This document shows, piece by piece, positions 1 through 8,319 of a DNA stretch of 32,271 nt; the first letter of the stretch is position 1, and every line of letters starts with the position of its first letter. The stretch is taken from assembly GCA_964447145.1 (NCBI GenBank), contig CAYURW010000014.1:1-32271 (forward strand), read 5' to 3'. The notes below the pieces were generated by a model that saw nothing but the letters and a program-made list of their open reading frames with translations, ran no database searches and was not told where the DNA came from. A program made the translations under genes and the position numbers. The stretch comes from BRH-c25 sp964447145 (GTDB lineage: Bacteria; Bacillota; Clostridia; Lutisporales; Lutisporaceae).

Positions 1-974
1 ACAAAACACATGTTGACTGCGATGCTTGTGTTATAAAAAGGCATAGCATACATTCGACCTACGATACGCAGTTGAATAATTTAGCGGAAGTTGCCTGGAT
101 GGATATTACCAATTTTATAAACTCCCGGTACACACAGCGTATAAAACCTAACATAGAGGCCATGTATGTGGAGTGCATGAAAAATGTTCTGCTAATATCA
201 GACCCGGCAGTGAGGGCAAAGGTGGAAGAAAACCTGAAAATTGATGTAGAAACATTTATCTTGGCTGCATTCGAACATGTAGAGGATGCATATTCCATTA
301 ATACTAGGGCATACCCCTACGAATGTGATTGTGATGAAGCTGAGGTAGCAGCCGCAATGAAGCGCCGGCAACAGGAAATGATTGCAGCGGAGAACCAGAG
401 GATTGCCATGCATATGAAGGCCAAACAGGCTTTCGAGGCTGGGGAAATACCCGAAAACAGTCAGCTATATCAGAAGCTTGACAAATACTCCGCATCATAC
501 GATCTGATGTTCACAAAAATTAAGATGCATCCCCTGAAAACAGAAGTATCCATTGAGGTAAAAATCCCAGACACCGATATCGGGATAAAAGGAAAAATGG
601 TGGATAACCACATTCGCGATATTGCCGATTACGATGGGGAAATAACCATTGGGGTAGGCAGCGGGAAAGCTGCAGGAGGCGCAATTAAGGCGGAGGCATC
701 TGTTTCTTTGAAGGGGAAAATGACCGTTGACGGTAAAGGTAACGTGACAAGCTCCGATGTTGCCGCCTCAGCCCAAGGGAAAGTAAATCTGGTTGGATTG
801 GAGGGCAGCGCAACTATAGAGGGATCAGCACAACGGGGCTGCAAATTAAGCGGAGAGGTTGCCAAAATCCAAAGCGAATTTGTCAGATTCCAACCTCCGG
901 AAGAGATAGATACCTTCAGACCTGATAAATACGAAGAAAAGAAAAAGGTACTTTGGCAGGGAGAATATAAATAA
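1..974 (+). CDS. Unrecognised protein, 5' end cut by the window edge
   Basis: The reading frame is open from the first bases (first full codon at 3) to the TAA at 972-974, giving 323 visible residues; the true start lies outside the window. A TTG at 72 is in frame but has no good ribosome binding site, and the codons before it read as ordinary protein, so I treat it as internal. The visible N-terminal part has a Cys-x-x-Cys (CDAC) and later an ECDCDE cluster, which could bind a metal or form disulfides. The middle is helical and rich in Lys, Glu and Gln. The last 140 residues or so are Gly/Ala/Ser/Val-rich with alternating patterns typical of beta structure. I see no signal peptide or membrane segment in the visible part. 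I do not recognise a family and assign no function. Confidence 0.75.
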   Translation, partial: KTHVDCDACVIKRHSIHSTYDTQLNNLAEVAWMDITNFINSRYTQRIKPNIEAMYVECMKNVLLISDPAVRAKVEENLKIDVETFILAAFEHVEDAYSINTRAYPYECDCDEAEVAAAMKRRQQEMIAAENQRIAMHMKAKQAFEAGEIPENSQLYQKLDKYSASYDLMFTKIKMHPLKTEVSIEVKIPDTDIGIKGKMVDNHIRDIADYDGEITIGVGSGKAAGGAIKAEASVSLKGKMTVDGKGNVTSSDVAASAQGKVNLVGLEGSATIEGSAQRGCKLSGEVAKIQSEFVRFQPPEEIDTFRPDKYEEKKKVLWQGEYK

Positions 975-1124
975 AAAAAGGAAGCAGATACCCTGTCCCT
1001 GGCTCCCAATTATAGGGCACACAAGAAATCTATGGTATTTTTCGGGAAGCGGCTGTGGTAAAATAGAAGCAGGGAAGGTGAGAACCTCCTGTATTGTATG
1101 CAATAAAAGAAAAGGAGGGGGAAA

Positions 1125-1625
1125 ATGAAAAGATTATCAGCATGGGTGCTTGTAATCAGTTGCTTATTAGTATCAGTTCTGCCTCTTGGCGGCTGCGGCA
1201 GCATTAAGAAAAAGGCTGAGAAAGCCATTAGTGAAAAAATAGTTGAAAAGGCCCTTGGGGACAAGGTGGATATCGATGGCGACAAAGTGACTGTCAAAGG
1301 GGAAGATGGAGAGGAAGTCACCTTTGGCGGAGGAGAATGGCCGGAATCCAAATTAACAAAGAATCTTCCAAAGTTCAAGAAGGGGAATATTGTGACCTCG
1401 GCCTCGTCGGATGAAGGCATCATGGTATTTCTGGAAAAGGTTGAAATTAAGGATTTTGATGCGTACTTAAAAGAAGTCAAAAAAGTATATGACCAGGATG
1501 TTTATGAATCCAAGAGCGAAGAGATGGTTACTTATGCCGCAAGCGACGGCGACAAGACTGTCGTCAATCTTAATTTTGTAGTCAAAGAGGGAACAATAGG
1601 CATTACAGTTACAAAAAAAGAATAG
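1125..1625 (+). CDS. Small putative lipoprotein of unknown function
   Basis: A 166-residue protein with a classic lipoprotein signal: Lys-Arg at the N-terminus, a hydrophobic stretch of about 16 residues, then the lipobox L-G-G-C with the lipidated Cys at residue 24. It should be exported and anchored on the outer face of the cytoplasmic membrane. After the lipobox comes a Lys/Glu-rich helix (about 26-45), a short acidic segment (DKVDIDGDKVTV) and a mixed alpha/beta region of about 80 residues with no motif I recognise. The start is firm: AAAGGAGGGGG lies just upstream of ATG 1125. It stands alone between two other small genes in the same direction. Confidence 0.85.
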   Translation: MKRLSAWVLVISCLLVSVLPLGGCGSIKKKAEKAISEKIVEKALGDKVDIDGDKVTVKGEDGEEVTFGGGEWPESKLTKNLPKFKKGNIVTSASSDEGIMVFLEKVEIKDFDAYLKEVKKVYDQDVYESKSEEMVTYAASDGDKTVVNLNFVVKEGTIGITVTKKE

Positions 1626-1640
1626 AGAATAGCGAGCAGC

Positions 1641-1675
1641 GGGGCAGGGCCTATATACCTTGTCCCGCCCTAATT
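1641..1675 (+). terminator. Possible weak terminator after the lipoprotein gene
   Basis: GGGGCAGGG at 1641-1649 can pair with CCTTGTCCC at 1658-1666 (nine pairs, two of them G-U) around an 8-nt loop. Only a short T-rich stretch follows, so intrinsic termination would be weak. Confidence 0.3.
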
Positions 1676-1765
1676 TGTGGTACTATTCGGGGTGAAGTTG
1701 TGATAGAATATAAGTAAATATGGGAAGGCAAAATGCAGATCCCAAAAAGAAAAGGAGATGTATAA

Positions 1766-2236
1766 ATGAATAATAATGTTGAGCCCCACAAAGCCTCAAT
1801 AGGGGGGATGGATGCAAATGTACTTGCACTTATAGCTTATATCGCTTCCGCAATTATTGGTTTTATACCCTTGCTGCGTTATCTTGCATGGCTCGCACCT
1901 CTGGTGATTTTTATGATGGAGAAAGAGAGCGGCTTTGTAAGGTTTCATGCCATGCAGTCCTTTATTCTTAACCTTATGGGTGCAGCCCTTGGATTTATAG
2001 TGACCGTGGTTATAGGGGGCATTATCACCGCGGCAATAGGCAGCCGCCATGTAGGAGCCGCCGTCTTCGGCCTTGCCGGCATTGTCGGACTTCTTACAAC
2101 TGTTATTTCTCTCGTTATCCTCATATTTGCTGTCATAGCCATGATAAAGGCATACAAGTACAATATATATTACATTCCCTTTGCAGGCAAAATAGCCGAA
2201 AAATATGCAGGCAATCCCGGTGGCAACGGAGTGTAA
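1766..2236 (+). CDS. DUF4870/Tic20-like small membrane protein
   Basis: A 156-residue protein with three to four hydrophobic segments (about residues 19-48, 65-90, 97-130). The stretch MEKES-GFVRFHAMQS after the first hairpin matches the E-K-S-x-FVRFHAxQ signature that I associate with the DUF4870/Tic20-like family. These are small integral membrane proteins with no settled biochemical role. The C-terminus (IPFAGKIAEKYAG) is soluble and also typical of the family. AAAGGAGATG upstream of ATG 1766 supports the start. It sits 38 bp before sbcD but shows no functional link to it. Confidence 0.8.
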   Translation: MNNNVEPHKASIGGMDANVLALIAYIASAIIGFIPLLRYLAWLAPLVIFMMEKESGFVRFHAMQSFILNLMGAALGFIVTVVIGGIITAAIGSRHVGAAVFGLAGIVGLLTTVISLVILIFAVIAMIKAYKYNIYYIPFAGKIAEKYAGNPGGNGV

Positions 2237-2274
2237 AACGGAATAGCACATTAAATACAAAGGAGAAGCGGATC

Positions 2275-3528
2275 ATGCGAATACTGCATACGTCAGACTG
2301 GCATCTGGGGAAGACTCTTGACAGTATTAACCGGCTGGAGGAGCAAAAACAATTCATAGACGAACTATGCGGGATCGCAGAGAAGGAAGCCGTGGATCTG
2401 GTGCTGGTAGCCGGTGATATTTTTGATACATACAACCCCTCTTCTGCGGCAGAGGGGCTTTTTTATGATGCAATGGACAGATTAAATGCCGGCGGCAAAC
2501 GGGCAATAGTCGTAGTGGCCGGCAACCATGACAGCCCCGATAGGCTCTGCGCGGCAAGCCCTCTTGCATTCAGGAACGGCATTTTTCTTCTGGGGTATCC
2601 GGCCAGCGATGTGACGGTATTTGGCAGCAGCTCAATATTGCAGGCAGGCCCAGGATGGCTTGAAATAAAGCCCGGAGCCTCAGAGCACAGCGCTGTGATA
2701 ATAGCTCTGCCCTATCCCTCCGAATCACGTTTGGAGATGCTTATATCGGCAGAGCCCCGCGAGGACAGGCTTCAGCAGGCTTATTCCGATAAAATAGCCG
2801 AACTGCTGAAGGATCTGAGCGGCAATTTCAGGAAGGATACTGTGAACCTGATAGTAAGCCATCTCTATCTCAGGGACGGAAAGACTTCAGATTCGGAAAG
2901 ACAGCTGGGGGGTGCTTTGGCAGTAGATCCCGAGCAGCTTCCCGATGCACATTTTATTGCCCTGGGGCATCTCCACAGGCCCCAGAGGATAAAAAGCTCA
3001 CCATCCCCTGCGTATTATTCAGGGTCTCCAATTGCCTATAGCTTTTCAGAGGCGGATTACAGCAAGGTGGTGTACATAGTGAATGCAGTCCCCGGCAAAA
3101 GTGCCGAAGTCAGGGAAGTATTCCTCAATTCAGGCAAGCCCCTGAAGCAATGGAGGGCAAAAAAAGGTATTGAAGAGGCACTGGGATGGTGTGAGGAGGG
3201 AAGGGACTCCAATGCATGGATAGACCTGGAGGTATATACTGACAGGGCGCTGACTATGGAGGAGCAGAAAAGGCTTAGAGAGCTCAATCCGGGGATAATT
3301 AACATAAGGCCGGTAATTATTGATGAGAAGGAGAGCACAATAAGCTTTGAAAACCGGGAGGGGAAAAAGATAGAGGAGCTTTTCGGCGATTATTACAGGT
3401 ACAGGACAGGTACCGAGGCGGCGGAAGAATTGCTCGCAACCTTTCTGGAGGTGCTGAACGACGATAAGGAAGAGGGAACCGATGAAATAGTGCTTGGAGG
3501 TGAAGGCAGTGAGACCCAGGTATCTTGA
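2275..3528 (+). CDS. sbcD: Exonuclease SbcCD subunit D (Mre11-like)
   Basis: Nuclease subunit of SbcCD, the bacterial Mre11-Rad50 complex, which opens hairpins and trims blocked or palindromic DNA ends in an ATP- and Mn-dependent way. The calcineurin-like phosphoesterase motifs are in order: D8-x-H10 in TSDWHLGK, GDIFD at 47-51, GNHDS at 83-87, a later SHLYL His and GHLHRPQ. The length of 417 residues is normal. AAGGAGAAG precedes ATG 2275. The last 20 bases overlap the start I prefer for sbcC, so the two are probably translationally coupled, which suits two subunits of one complex. Confidence 0.95.
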   Translation: MRILHTSDWHLGKTLDSINRLEEQKQFIDELCGIAEKEAVDLVLVAGDIFDTYNPSSAAEGLFYDAMDRLNAGGKRAIVVVAGNHDSPDRLCAASPLAFRNGIFLLGYPASDVTVFGSSSILQAGPGWLEIKPGASEHSAVIIALPYPSESRLEMLISAEPREDRLQQAYSDKIAELLKDLSGNFRKDTVNLIVSHLYLRDGKTSDSERQLGGALAVDPEQLPDAHFIALGHLHRPQRIKSSPSPAYYSGSPIAYSFSEADYSKVVYIVNAVPGKSAEVREVFLNSGKPLKQWRAKKGIEEALGWCEEGRDSNAWIDLEVYTDRALTMEEQKRLRELNPGIINIRPVIIDEKESTISFENREGKKIEELFGDYYRYRTGTEAAEELLATFLEVLNDDKEEGTDEIVLGGEGSETQVS

Positions 3529-6500
3529 GATAGAAGGGCTCCAAAGCTTTAAAGAGCTTCAGGCCGTCAATTTCGACAGGCTCGGAGAAACGGGCCTTTT
3601 TGGGATATTCGGAGCTACGGGAAGCGGCAAATCCACTATACTTGATGCAGTGACTCTGGCATTGTATGGGAATGTGCAAAGGGCCAACAGAGGCACTCAT
3701 GGGATAATAAACATGTCCCTGCCTGAAATGAGGGTATCTTTTACCTTTGATTTGATAAAGGCTGAGGGCAGGAAGACATATAGGGTGGAAAGGGCCTATA
3801 AAAGAAAGAAGAATTCGGATAATTTTACTGAGTCAAAAATTACCAGACTGATAGAAGTAAGCGCTTTGGGGGAAGTGGTCATAGCGGATAAGCAGGGGGA
3901 TGTCAATGAAGCGGTTATTAACCTGATCGGCTTGGAGTTTGACGATTTTACCCGATCCGTGGTGCTTCCTCAAAATAAATTCCAGGAGTTTCTTTTGGCC
4001 CCAAAAGGGGAAAAGACCAAAATGCTGGAGCGCATTTTTTATCTTGAGGAATACGGAAGGGAGCTTACGGAAAAGGTGAACAGAAGGCTGGGGTGCCTGA
4101 GAAACAAGCTTTCAGGCATAGAGGGGGCCCTGTCCGTATTGGGGGATATATCGGATAATTCACTGAAGGATTCAGAAGAGGCCCTGGCTGCGGCGGAGGG
4201 GCACAAGAAAAAAACAGACATCGAATTAAAGACTGCGGAGAAAGATTACAGCAATGCCAAGGACATCTGGGAGCTTTCTGCAGAACTGCAGGGGATAGAG
4301 AGCCTGCTGGAGGAGCTTTGCGGGCGTTCTGCAGAAATAGAAACCATGAGGAAGGATTATAAGAGTGCAGTTGCCGCCCGGGGAATTTCCGAAAGGATAG
4401 GGGACGTTAAAGCGACGAAGCTAAAACTGGATAAAACGGAGGAAGAGCTGAAGATATTAGAAGTCGGCCTTAAGGAATTGGAAGGGCAGTTAAAGAATAG
4501 TGAGGAGGCTCTCAAGGAGTCAAGGGATCATAGGGAAAAAAGGGTACCGATGCTTGTGGAATACAGGACCAAGCTTGAGAAGGCCTTACAGACCGGAGAG
4601 GAGCTTGCGAAAATTGAGGAGACTCTCCGGGGGCTTAGAGAAGAACATCAGGGGCTCAAAAAAGAGGTTGACTGCCGGAATAAATCCATAGAAGAATATA
4701 AATTAATGCTCGAAGAGGCCCTAAAGGACACAGCTGAACGGAAAGCCCATGCGGAAGTCCTCAAGGTTGAGGCATGTTATAGAGACAGTATACAAAAAGG
4801 GGCCATAATTGAAGAAGAGTTAGATCAGCTGAAAAATGCTAGGAACAGGCAACAATCCAGGATTGAAGATTTTTCAACCGTTGTCGCCGGACAGGAACGG
4901 GAGCTTGAGACACTGAAGGAGTCAGGCCTGAAATTGAGCAATGAAATGGAGGCGCTGAAGGCATCATTTGAAGGGCATAAAGGGATAAGGAAGTGGGACA
5001 GAAATGACGTGGCCCGGGCAGAGACGGCATATTACGAAGTCAGGTCGGCCGTTGATGCATTAAGGGTCAAAATTAACGATATTGAACAGCTGGAATCAAA
5101 GATAACTGACTGCAACAAGCAGATCACAATATTGGAGGGAAGGCTTGAAAGGCTTTACCGGGAAAAAGGTGAAAAATCCGGAGAACTTGAAAATACGCAA
5201 CTTATCTATGAAGATAAAAAGCGGGAGCAGGAAAGGAATTCCGCATTCCTGCTGGCACAAGGGCTGAGGGACAATGAACCTTGCCCTGTATGTGGAGCTA
5301 CCGTTCATCCGGATCCGGCTGCATCGACTTCAGACAGGGACTTTACAGAAGAAGCGGAAGCAATTAATAAGCTTCAAGAACGGATCGACAGTCTTGAAGC
5401 TGAGCATAGGATTCTGGAAAATGAAATAATTAAGCTTACGGAGCAACATAATAATCTGAAAAGCCAGGAAGGATCCCTGGCTGCAGAAAGGAAAATAAGG
5501 CAGAAGGAGCAGGCGGCGCTATACATCAACCTTCCCGAAGAATATTGCGGGCTGCCGCTGCCTTTATTGGAAAAAACCCTGAATAAGCTGCAGGGAGAGA
5601 AGCAGGAGAGGCTGAAAGCAGTTGAGGAATGGGAAAAAACCCTTGCGGAACTGGATGCATCATTAAAAAAATCGACAGAGAAATATAGCCGCCATCAGGT
5701 GGAGAGCAGCGGTAAACAGTCACAGCTTGATGCAAACAGGAAACATCTGGAGGAGATGAGCAATGCCTTTGCAGAATCTGAAGAGACCCTCAGCATTAAG
5801 GAAAGTTCGCTGTATGACAGCTTAAGAGCTGCGGGGGTTGACAGCATGAGGGCTGAGCTTCAGAGGATACAAAAAAATGATCGGGAATCGGAGAGCCTTT
5901 ATAAGGATATCCAGGACAGGGAAAACAGCATTGCGGGCCTGAGAAAAGAAATAGAAAAGGCAGAAGAGGCAAGGAAGCTGGATGCAGAAAAGCTTACGGA
6001 AATTATTGCCCAAGGCAGGGGCTTTAAATATCAGAAAGAAGAGAAGGAAAAAGAGATCCAAAGCCTTGTAGGAGACAAGGATATTAATGTTGAAAGGTTA
6101 GAAATAGAAAAACAGATGGCCTCTTTGATTGAAATGGAACAAAATGCACAAAATTACGTCAATAGTGTCAGGGAAAATTATGAAAAGGCCATTAAGGATA
6201 AAAAGGTATGGGAAAAGCAGAAAGAAATATTCGGGGAAAAATTAGAGACCGACTATAGGAGGCTGCAAAGGGAACTGGCGGATAAGGGTTTTGCGACTGT
6301 GGAGGCAGCAGAGGAAGCCATTATCACCGAGGACAGAATAAAATCGATGGAAATTGACATCAAGGAATATGAAGAGGCCTTAAACAGTACAAAATCCCAA
6401 AAGAGCCTGATTGAAAAAAAGCTGTCAGGGAGGAGCATAACAGAAGAACTATGGCAGGAAATCTGCGGCAGGCATGAGGCGCTTAAGCTTGAAAAGGAAA

Positions 6501-7117
6501 ATAGTATTGCGGCCTATGAAGGTGCGAAAAACAGATATGAATCAATAAAGTCCAATTATGAGAACTGGCTTGTCCTTACTAAGGAGCTTCAGGAGCATTC
6601 CAGAAAAAAGGATGATCTTGAAACAATAAAGAATCTTCTTAGGGGGAATGGGTTCATTGAATACATATCAGAGGAGCGTCTCAGATACATAGCAAAAGAA
6701 GCATCAGAAACCTTGGGCACTTTGACCAGGCACAGGTACGGTCTGGAGATAGATAGCGAAAACGGTTTTGTTATCAGGGATGATGCCAATGGGGGAATGA
6801 GAAGGCTGATTACGACCCTTTCTGGAGGAGAGACATTTTTGACCTCCCTGGCCCTTGCTCTTGCTTTGTCTTCCCAGATACAGCTTAAAGGTCAGAGCCC
6901 CCTTGAGTTCTTTTTTCTTGACGAGGGCTTTGGTACCCTGGATAACGAGCTTCTGGACACAGTTATGGACGCATTGGAGAGATTGAGTACCAGGGAAAGA
7001 GTCATTGGGCTTATCAGCCATGTACCCGAGATGAGGAGCAGGATCACAAGGCGCCTTGTGGTGGAGGCACCTGTGATAAACGGCACCGGTAGCAGGGTAT
7101 ACATGGAAAAGGCATAG
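3509..7117 (+). CDS. sbcC: Exonuclease SbcCD subunit C (Rad50-like ATPase)
   Basis: Large SMC-like ATPase partner of SbcD. From a GTG start at 3509 it has 1202 residues. The Walker A motif GATGSGKST is at 35-43, the Q-loop Gln at 155, two long charged coiled-coil arms flank a zinc hook C592-P-V-C595, the ABC signature LSGGE is at 1104-1108, and Walker B FFFLDEGFGTLD has D1138 and E1139. The frame also allows a TTG at 3494, but GTG 3509 has GGAGGTGA about six bases upstream and gives the family-typical N-terminus MRPRYLEIEGLQSF, so I prefer it. It overlaps sbcD by 20 bp. No defect is visible in any ATPase motif. Confidence 0.95.
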   Translation: MRPRYLEIEGLQSFKELQAVNFDRLGETGLFGIFGATGSGKSTILDAVTLALYGNVQRANRGTHGIINMSLPEMRVSFTFDLIKAEGRKTYRVERAYKRKKNSDNFTESKITRLIEVSALGEVVIADKQGDVNEAVINLIGLEFDDFTRSVVLPQNKFQEFLLAPKGEKTKMLERIFYLEEYGRELTEKVNRRLGCLRNKLSGIEGALSVLGDISDNSLKDSEEALAAAEGHKKKTDIELKTAEKDYSNAKDIWELSAELQGIESLLEELCGRSAEIETMRKDYKSAVAARGISERIGDVKATKLKLDKTEEELKILEVGLKELEGQLKNSEEALKESRDHREKRVPMLVEYRTKLEKALQTGEELAKIEETLRGLREEHQGLKKEVDCRNKSIEEYKLMLEEALKDTAERKAHAEVLKVEACYRDSIQKGAIIEEELDQLKNARNRQQSRIEDFSTVVAGQERELETLKESGLKLSNEMEALKASFEGHKGIRKWDRNDVARAETAYYEVRSAVDALRVKINDIEQLESKITDCNKQITILEGRLERLYREKGEKSGELENTQLIYEDKKREQERNSAFLLAQGLRDNEPCPVCGATVHPDPAASTSDRDFTEEAEAINKLQERIDSLEAEHRILENEIIKLTEQHNNLKSQEGSLAAERKIRQKEQAALYINLPEEYCGLPLPLLEKTLNKLQGEKQERLKAVEEWEKTLAELDASLKKSTEKYSRHQVESSGKQSQLDANRKHLEEMSNAFAESEETLSIKESSLYDSLRAAGVDSMRAELQRIQKNDRESESLYKDIQDRENSIAGLRKEIEKAEEARKLDAEKLTEIIAQGRGFKYQKEEKEKEIQSLVGDKDINVERLEIEKQMASLIEMEQNAQNYVNSVRENYEKAIKDKKVWEKQKEIFGEKLETDYRRLQRELADKGFATVEAAEEAIITEDRIKSMEIDIKEYEEALNSTKSQKSLIEKKLSGRSITEELWQEICGRHEALKLEKENSIAAYEGAKNRYESIKSNYENWLVLTKELQEHSRKKDDLETIKNLLRGNGFIEYISEERLRYIAKEASETLGTLTRHRYGLEIDSENGFVIRDDANGGMRRLITTLSGGETFLTSLALALALSSQIQLKGQSPLEFFFLDEGFGTLDNELLDTVMDALERLSTRERVIGLISHVPEMRSRITRRLVVEAPVINGTGSRVYMEKA

Positions 7118-7199
7118 CAGCATATGTCGAATAATTAGTATTCCCCGGGAAATACAGAATCAAACATCTAAAATAGTAATAATATAAGGGGGTTAACTT

Positions 7200-7940
7200 A
7201 TGAATCAGGAGAACAAGAAATACGTCTCAGTTGTCCTAACTGCTGTTGTATTGGCAGCAGGTCTTGTTGCATCAACAGTTATAGCCATTAACGGTCTGAT
7301 AGAGATAAAAGGCAACAGGACAATTACAGTTACCGGTTCGGCAAAGCAGCAGATTAAATCCGACCTTATAGAGTGGCAGGGGAGCTTTTCCTGTCAGTCG
7401 CAATCTTTGCCGGATGCCTATGCCAAGCTTAAATCGGATTCGGATAAGGTGAAGAAGTACTTGCAGGGGAAAGGCCTCAGTGAAAACGACGTAGAGTTTT
7501 CTTCCATCGACATAAATCAGATACATGAGATAAACAGCTATGGGCAATATACGGACAATATCGTAGGCTACAGGCTGTACCAGCGTGTAAGTGTAAGCTC
7601 CGGGGATGTTGACGGAATAAGTCAGATAGCAAGGGAGGCCACTGAGCTTATTAACGAGAATATAGAGTTTCAGTCCTTTCAGCCCCAGTACTATTACACA
7701 AAAATTGCAGATCTGAAGGTGAGCATGCTGGGTGAGGCCACAAAGGATGCGAAAAACAGGGCTGAACAGATATCCCAGAATACCGGAAGCAACATAGGGG
7801 ACTTAAAATCCGCAAAAATGGGAGTATTTCAGATCACACCCCTTTATTCTACGGATGTAGCGGATTACGGAATCAACGATACCTCCTCCTTAGACAAGGA
7901 AATTACAGCAGTAGTGACCTGTACCTTTGAGGTAAAGTAA
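7200..7940 (+). CDS. SIMPL domain (DUF541) protein
   Basis: A 246-residue protein with one N-terminal hydrophobic segment (about residues 9-31) that may be a signal anchor or uncleaved signal peptide. It is followed by a SIMPL/DUF541 domain: ITVTGSAKQQIKSDLIEW opens the domain, and paired AK/SD helices and YRLYQRVSV strands follow. Bacterial members include periplasmic or surface proteins linked to oxidative stress and proteins forming ring assemblies, but no activity can be assigned here. ATAAGGGGG lies just upstream of ATG 7200. It is the last gene before the his leader, and no clear terminator separates it from that region. Confidence 0.85.
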   Translation: MNQENKKYVSVVLTAVVLAAGLVASTVIAINGLIEIKGNRTITVTGSAKQQIKSDLIEWQGSFSCQSQSLPDAYAKLKSDSDKVKKYLQGKGLSENDVEFSSIDINQIHEINSYGQYTDNIVGYRLYQRVSVSSGDVDGISQIAREATELINENIEFQSFQPQYYYTKIADLKVSMLGEATKDAKNRAEQISQNTGSNIGDLKSAKMGVFQITPLYSTDVADYGINDTSSLDKEITAVVTCTFEVK

Positions 7941-7999
7941 ACGCAGCCACCCTCGGGCTCTATAGTTGCATTTACATTGTCAATTGAAGGTTTTGATGT

Positions 8000-8022
8000 A
8001 AAATGCTTAGTGCGAAATATAT
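8000..8022 (+). promoter_or_regulatory. 23-bp element shared with the sipL upstream region
   Basis: The core TTAGTGCGAAA with A/T-rich flanks (AAAATG before, ATAT after) matches 30525-30547 at 21 of 23 positions on the same strand. Here it ends three bases before the -35 box of the his promoter. It could be a protein-binding site; I do not recognise it as a known operator. Confidence 0.45.
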
Positions 8023-8025
8023 TTG

Positions 8026-8054
8026 TTGACATCGATATCAATCTGTATTATATT
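8026..8054 (+). promoter_or_regulatory. Sigma-A promoter of the his operon
   Basis: TTGACA at 8026-8031, a 17-base spacer, then TATATT at 8049-8054. The -35 is perfect and the -10 has one mismatch. Transcription would start near 8061, which places the 43-bp repeats and the leader peptide within the RNA. Confidence 0.8.
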
Positions 8055-8070
8055 AAATGAGAAGTCATTC

Positions 8071-8156
8071 CGGACTGTACATTTTTTCATATTGAGCAAT
8101 GGAGCTGAGCATACGGACTGTACATTTTTTCATATTGAGCAATGGAGCTGAGCATA
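8071..8156 (+). repeat. Perfect 43-bp tandem duplication in the his leader
   Basis: Positions 8071-8113 and 8114-8156 are identical. Each copy runs from CGGACTGTACATTTTTTC to GGAGCTGAGCATA. The GGAG in the second copy (8144-8147) is the ribosome binding site of the leader peptide, and its last A is the first base of the peptide's ATG. The first copy carries the same GGAG but is followed by ATACGG, so it has no start codon. Confidence 0.95.
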
Positions 8157-8212
8157 TGAGTACAAACAACTATATTATTAACAGATTACATCATCATAGG
8201 CAGAGCGCTTAG
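8156..8212 (+). CDS. hisL: His-rich leader peptide of the his attenuator
   Basis: An 18-codon ORF, MSTNNYIINRLHHHRQSA, ending in TAG at 8210-8212, with three consecutive His codons (CAT) at 8189-8197. GGAG at 8144-8147 lies eight bases before the ATG. It is downstream of a strong promoter and upstream of a terminator and the his genes, exactly where an attenuation leader peptide would sit. Its role would be to make a ribosome stall when charged His-tRNA is short. The symbol is used by analogy with enteric hisL; there is no sequence homology claim. Confidence 0.8.
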   Translation: MSTNNYIINRLHHHRQSA

Positions 8213-8319
8213 GCCTTAACGGATATTCCCCGCAGGCATAAGTGCTGTTTGCGCTTGTGCCTATGGGATGAATTATATGAAAAACCCGTAGGTAGATATA
8301 ATACCTGCGGGATTTTTTT
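8195..8319 (+). promoter_or_regulatory. Ribosome-mediated transcription attenuator of the his operon
   Basis: Mutually exclusive pairings can be read directly. B (8204-8216) pairs with C (8234-8246), 12 of 13 positions. C (8229-8245) pairs with D (8251-8267), 16 of 17 positions with three G-U. D (8258-8267) pairs with E (8285-8294), 10 pairs. E (8285-8293) pairs with F (8303-8311), nine pairs, and is the terminator. The His-codon segment 8195-8208 can also pair with 8251-8265. In the enteric model, a ribosome stalled at the first His codon covers to about 8203, so B:C and D:E form and transcription continues; a ribosome at the stop codon covers B, so C:D and the terminator form. The pairings are seen in the sequence; the mechanism is inferred. 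Confidence 0.75.
8285..8319 (+). terminator. Attenuator terminator before hisZ
   Basis: CCCGTAGGT at 8285-8293 pairs with ACCTGCGGG at 8303-8311 (nine pairs, one G-U) around a 9-nt loop, and seven T follow at 8313-8319. It lies upstream of hisZ within the same transcript, which makes sense only as a regulated terminator. Confidence 0.85.

Noticed and set aside
3494..3508. TTG start for sbcC
   Set aside because: GGAGGTGA falls within the would-be coding bases and is correctly spaced for GTG 3509.
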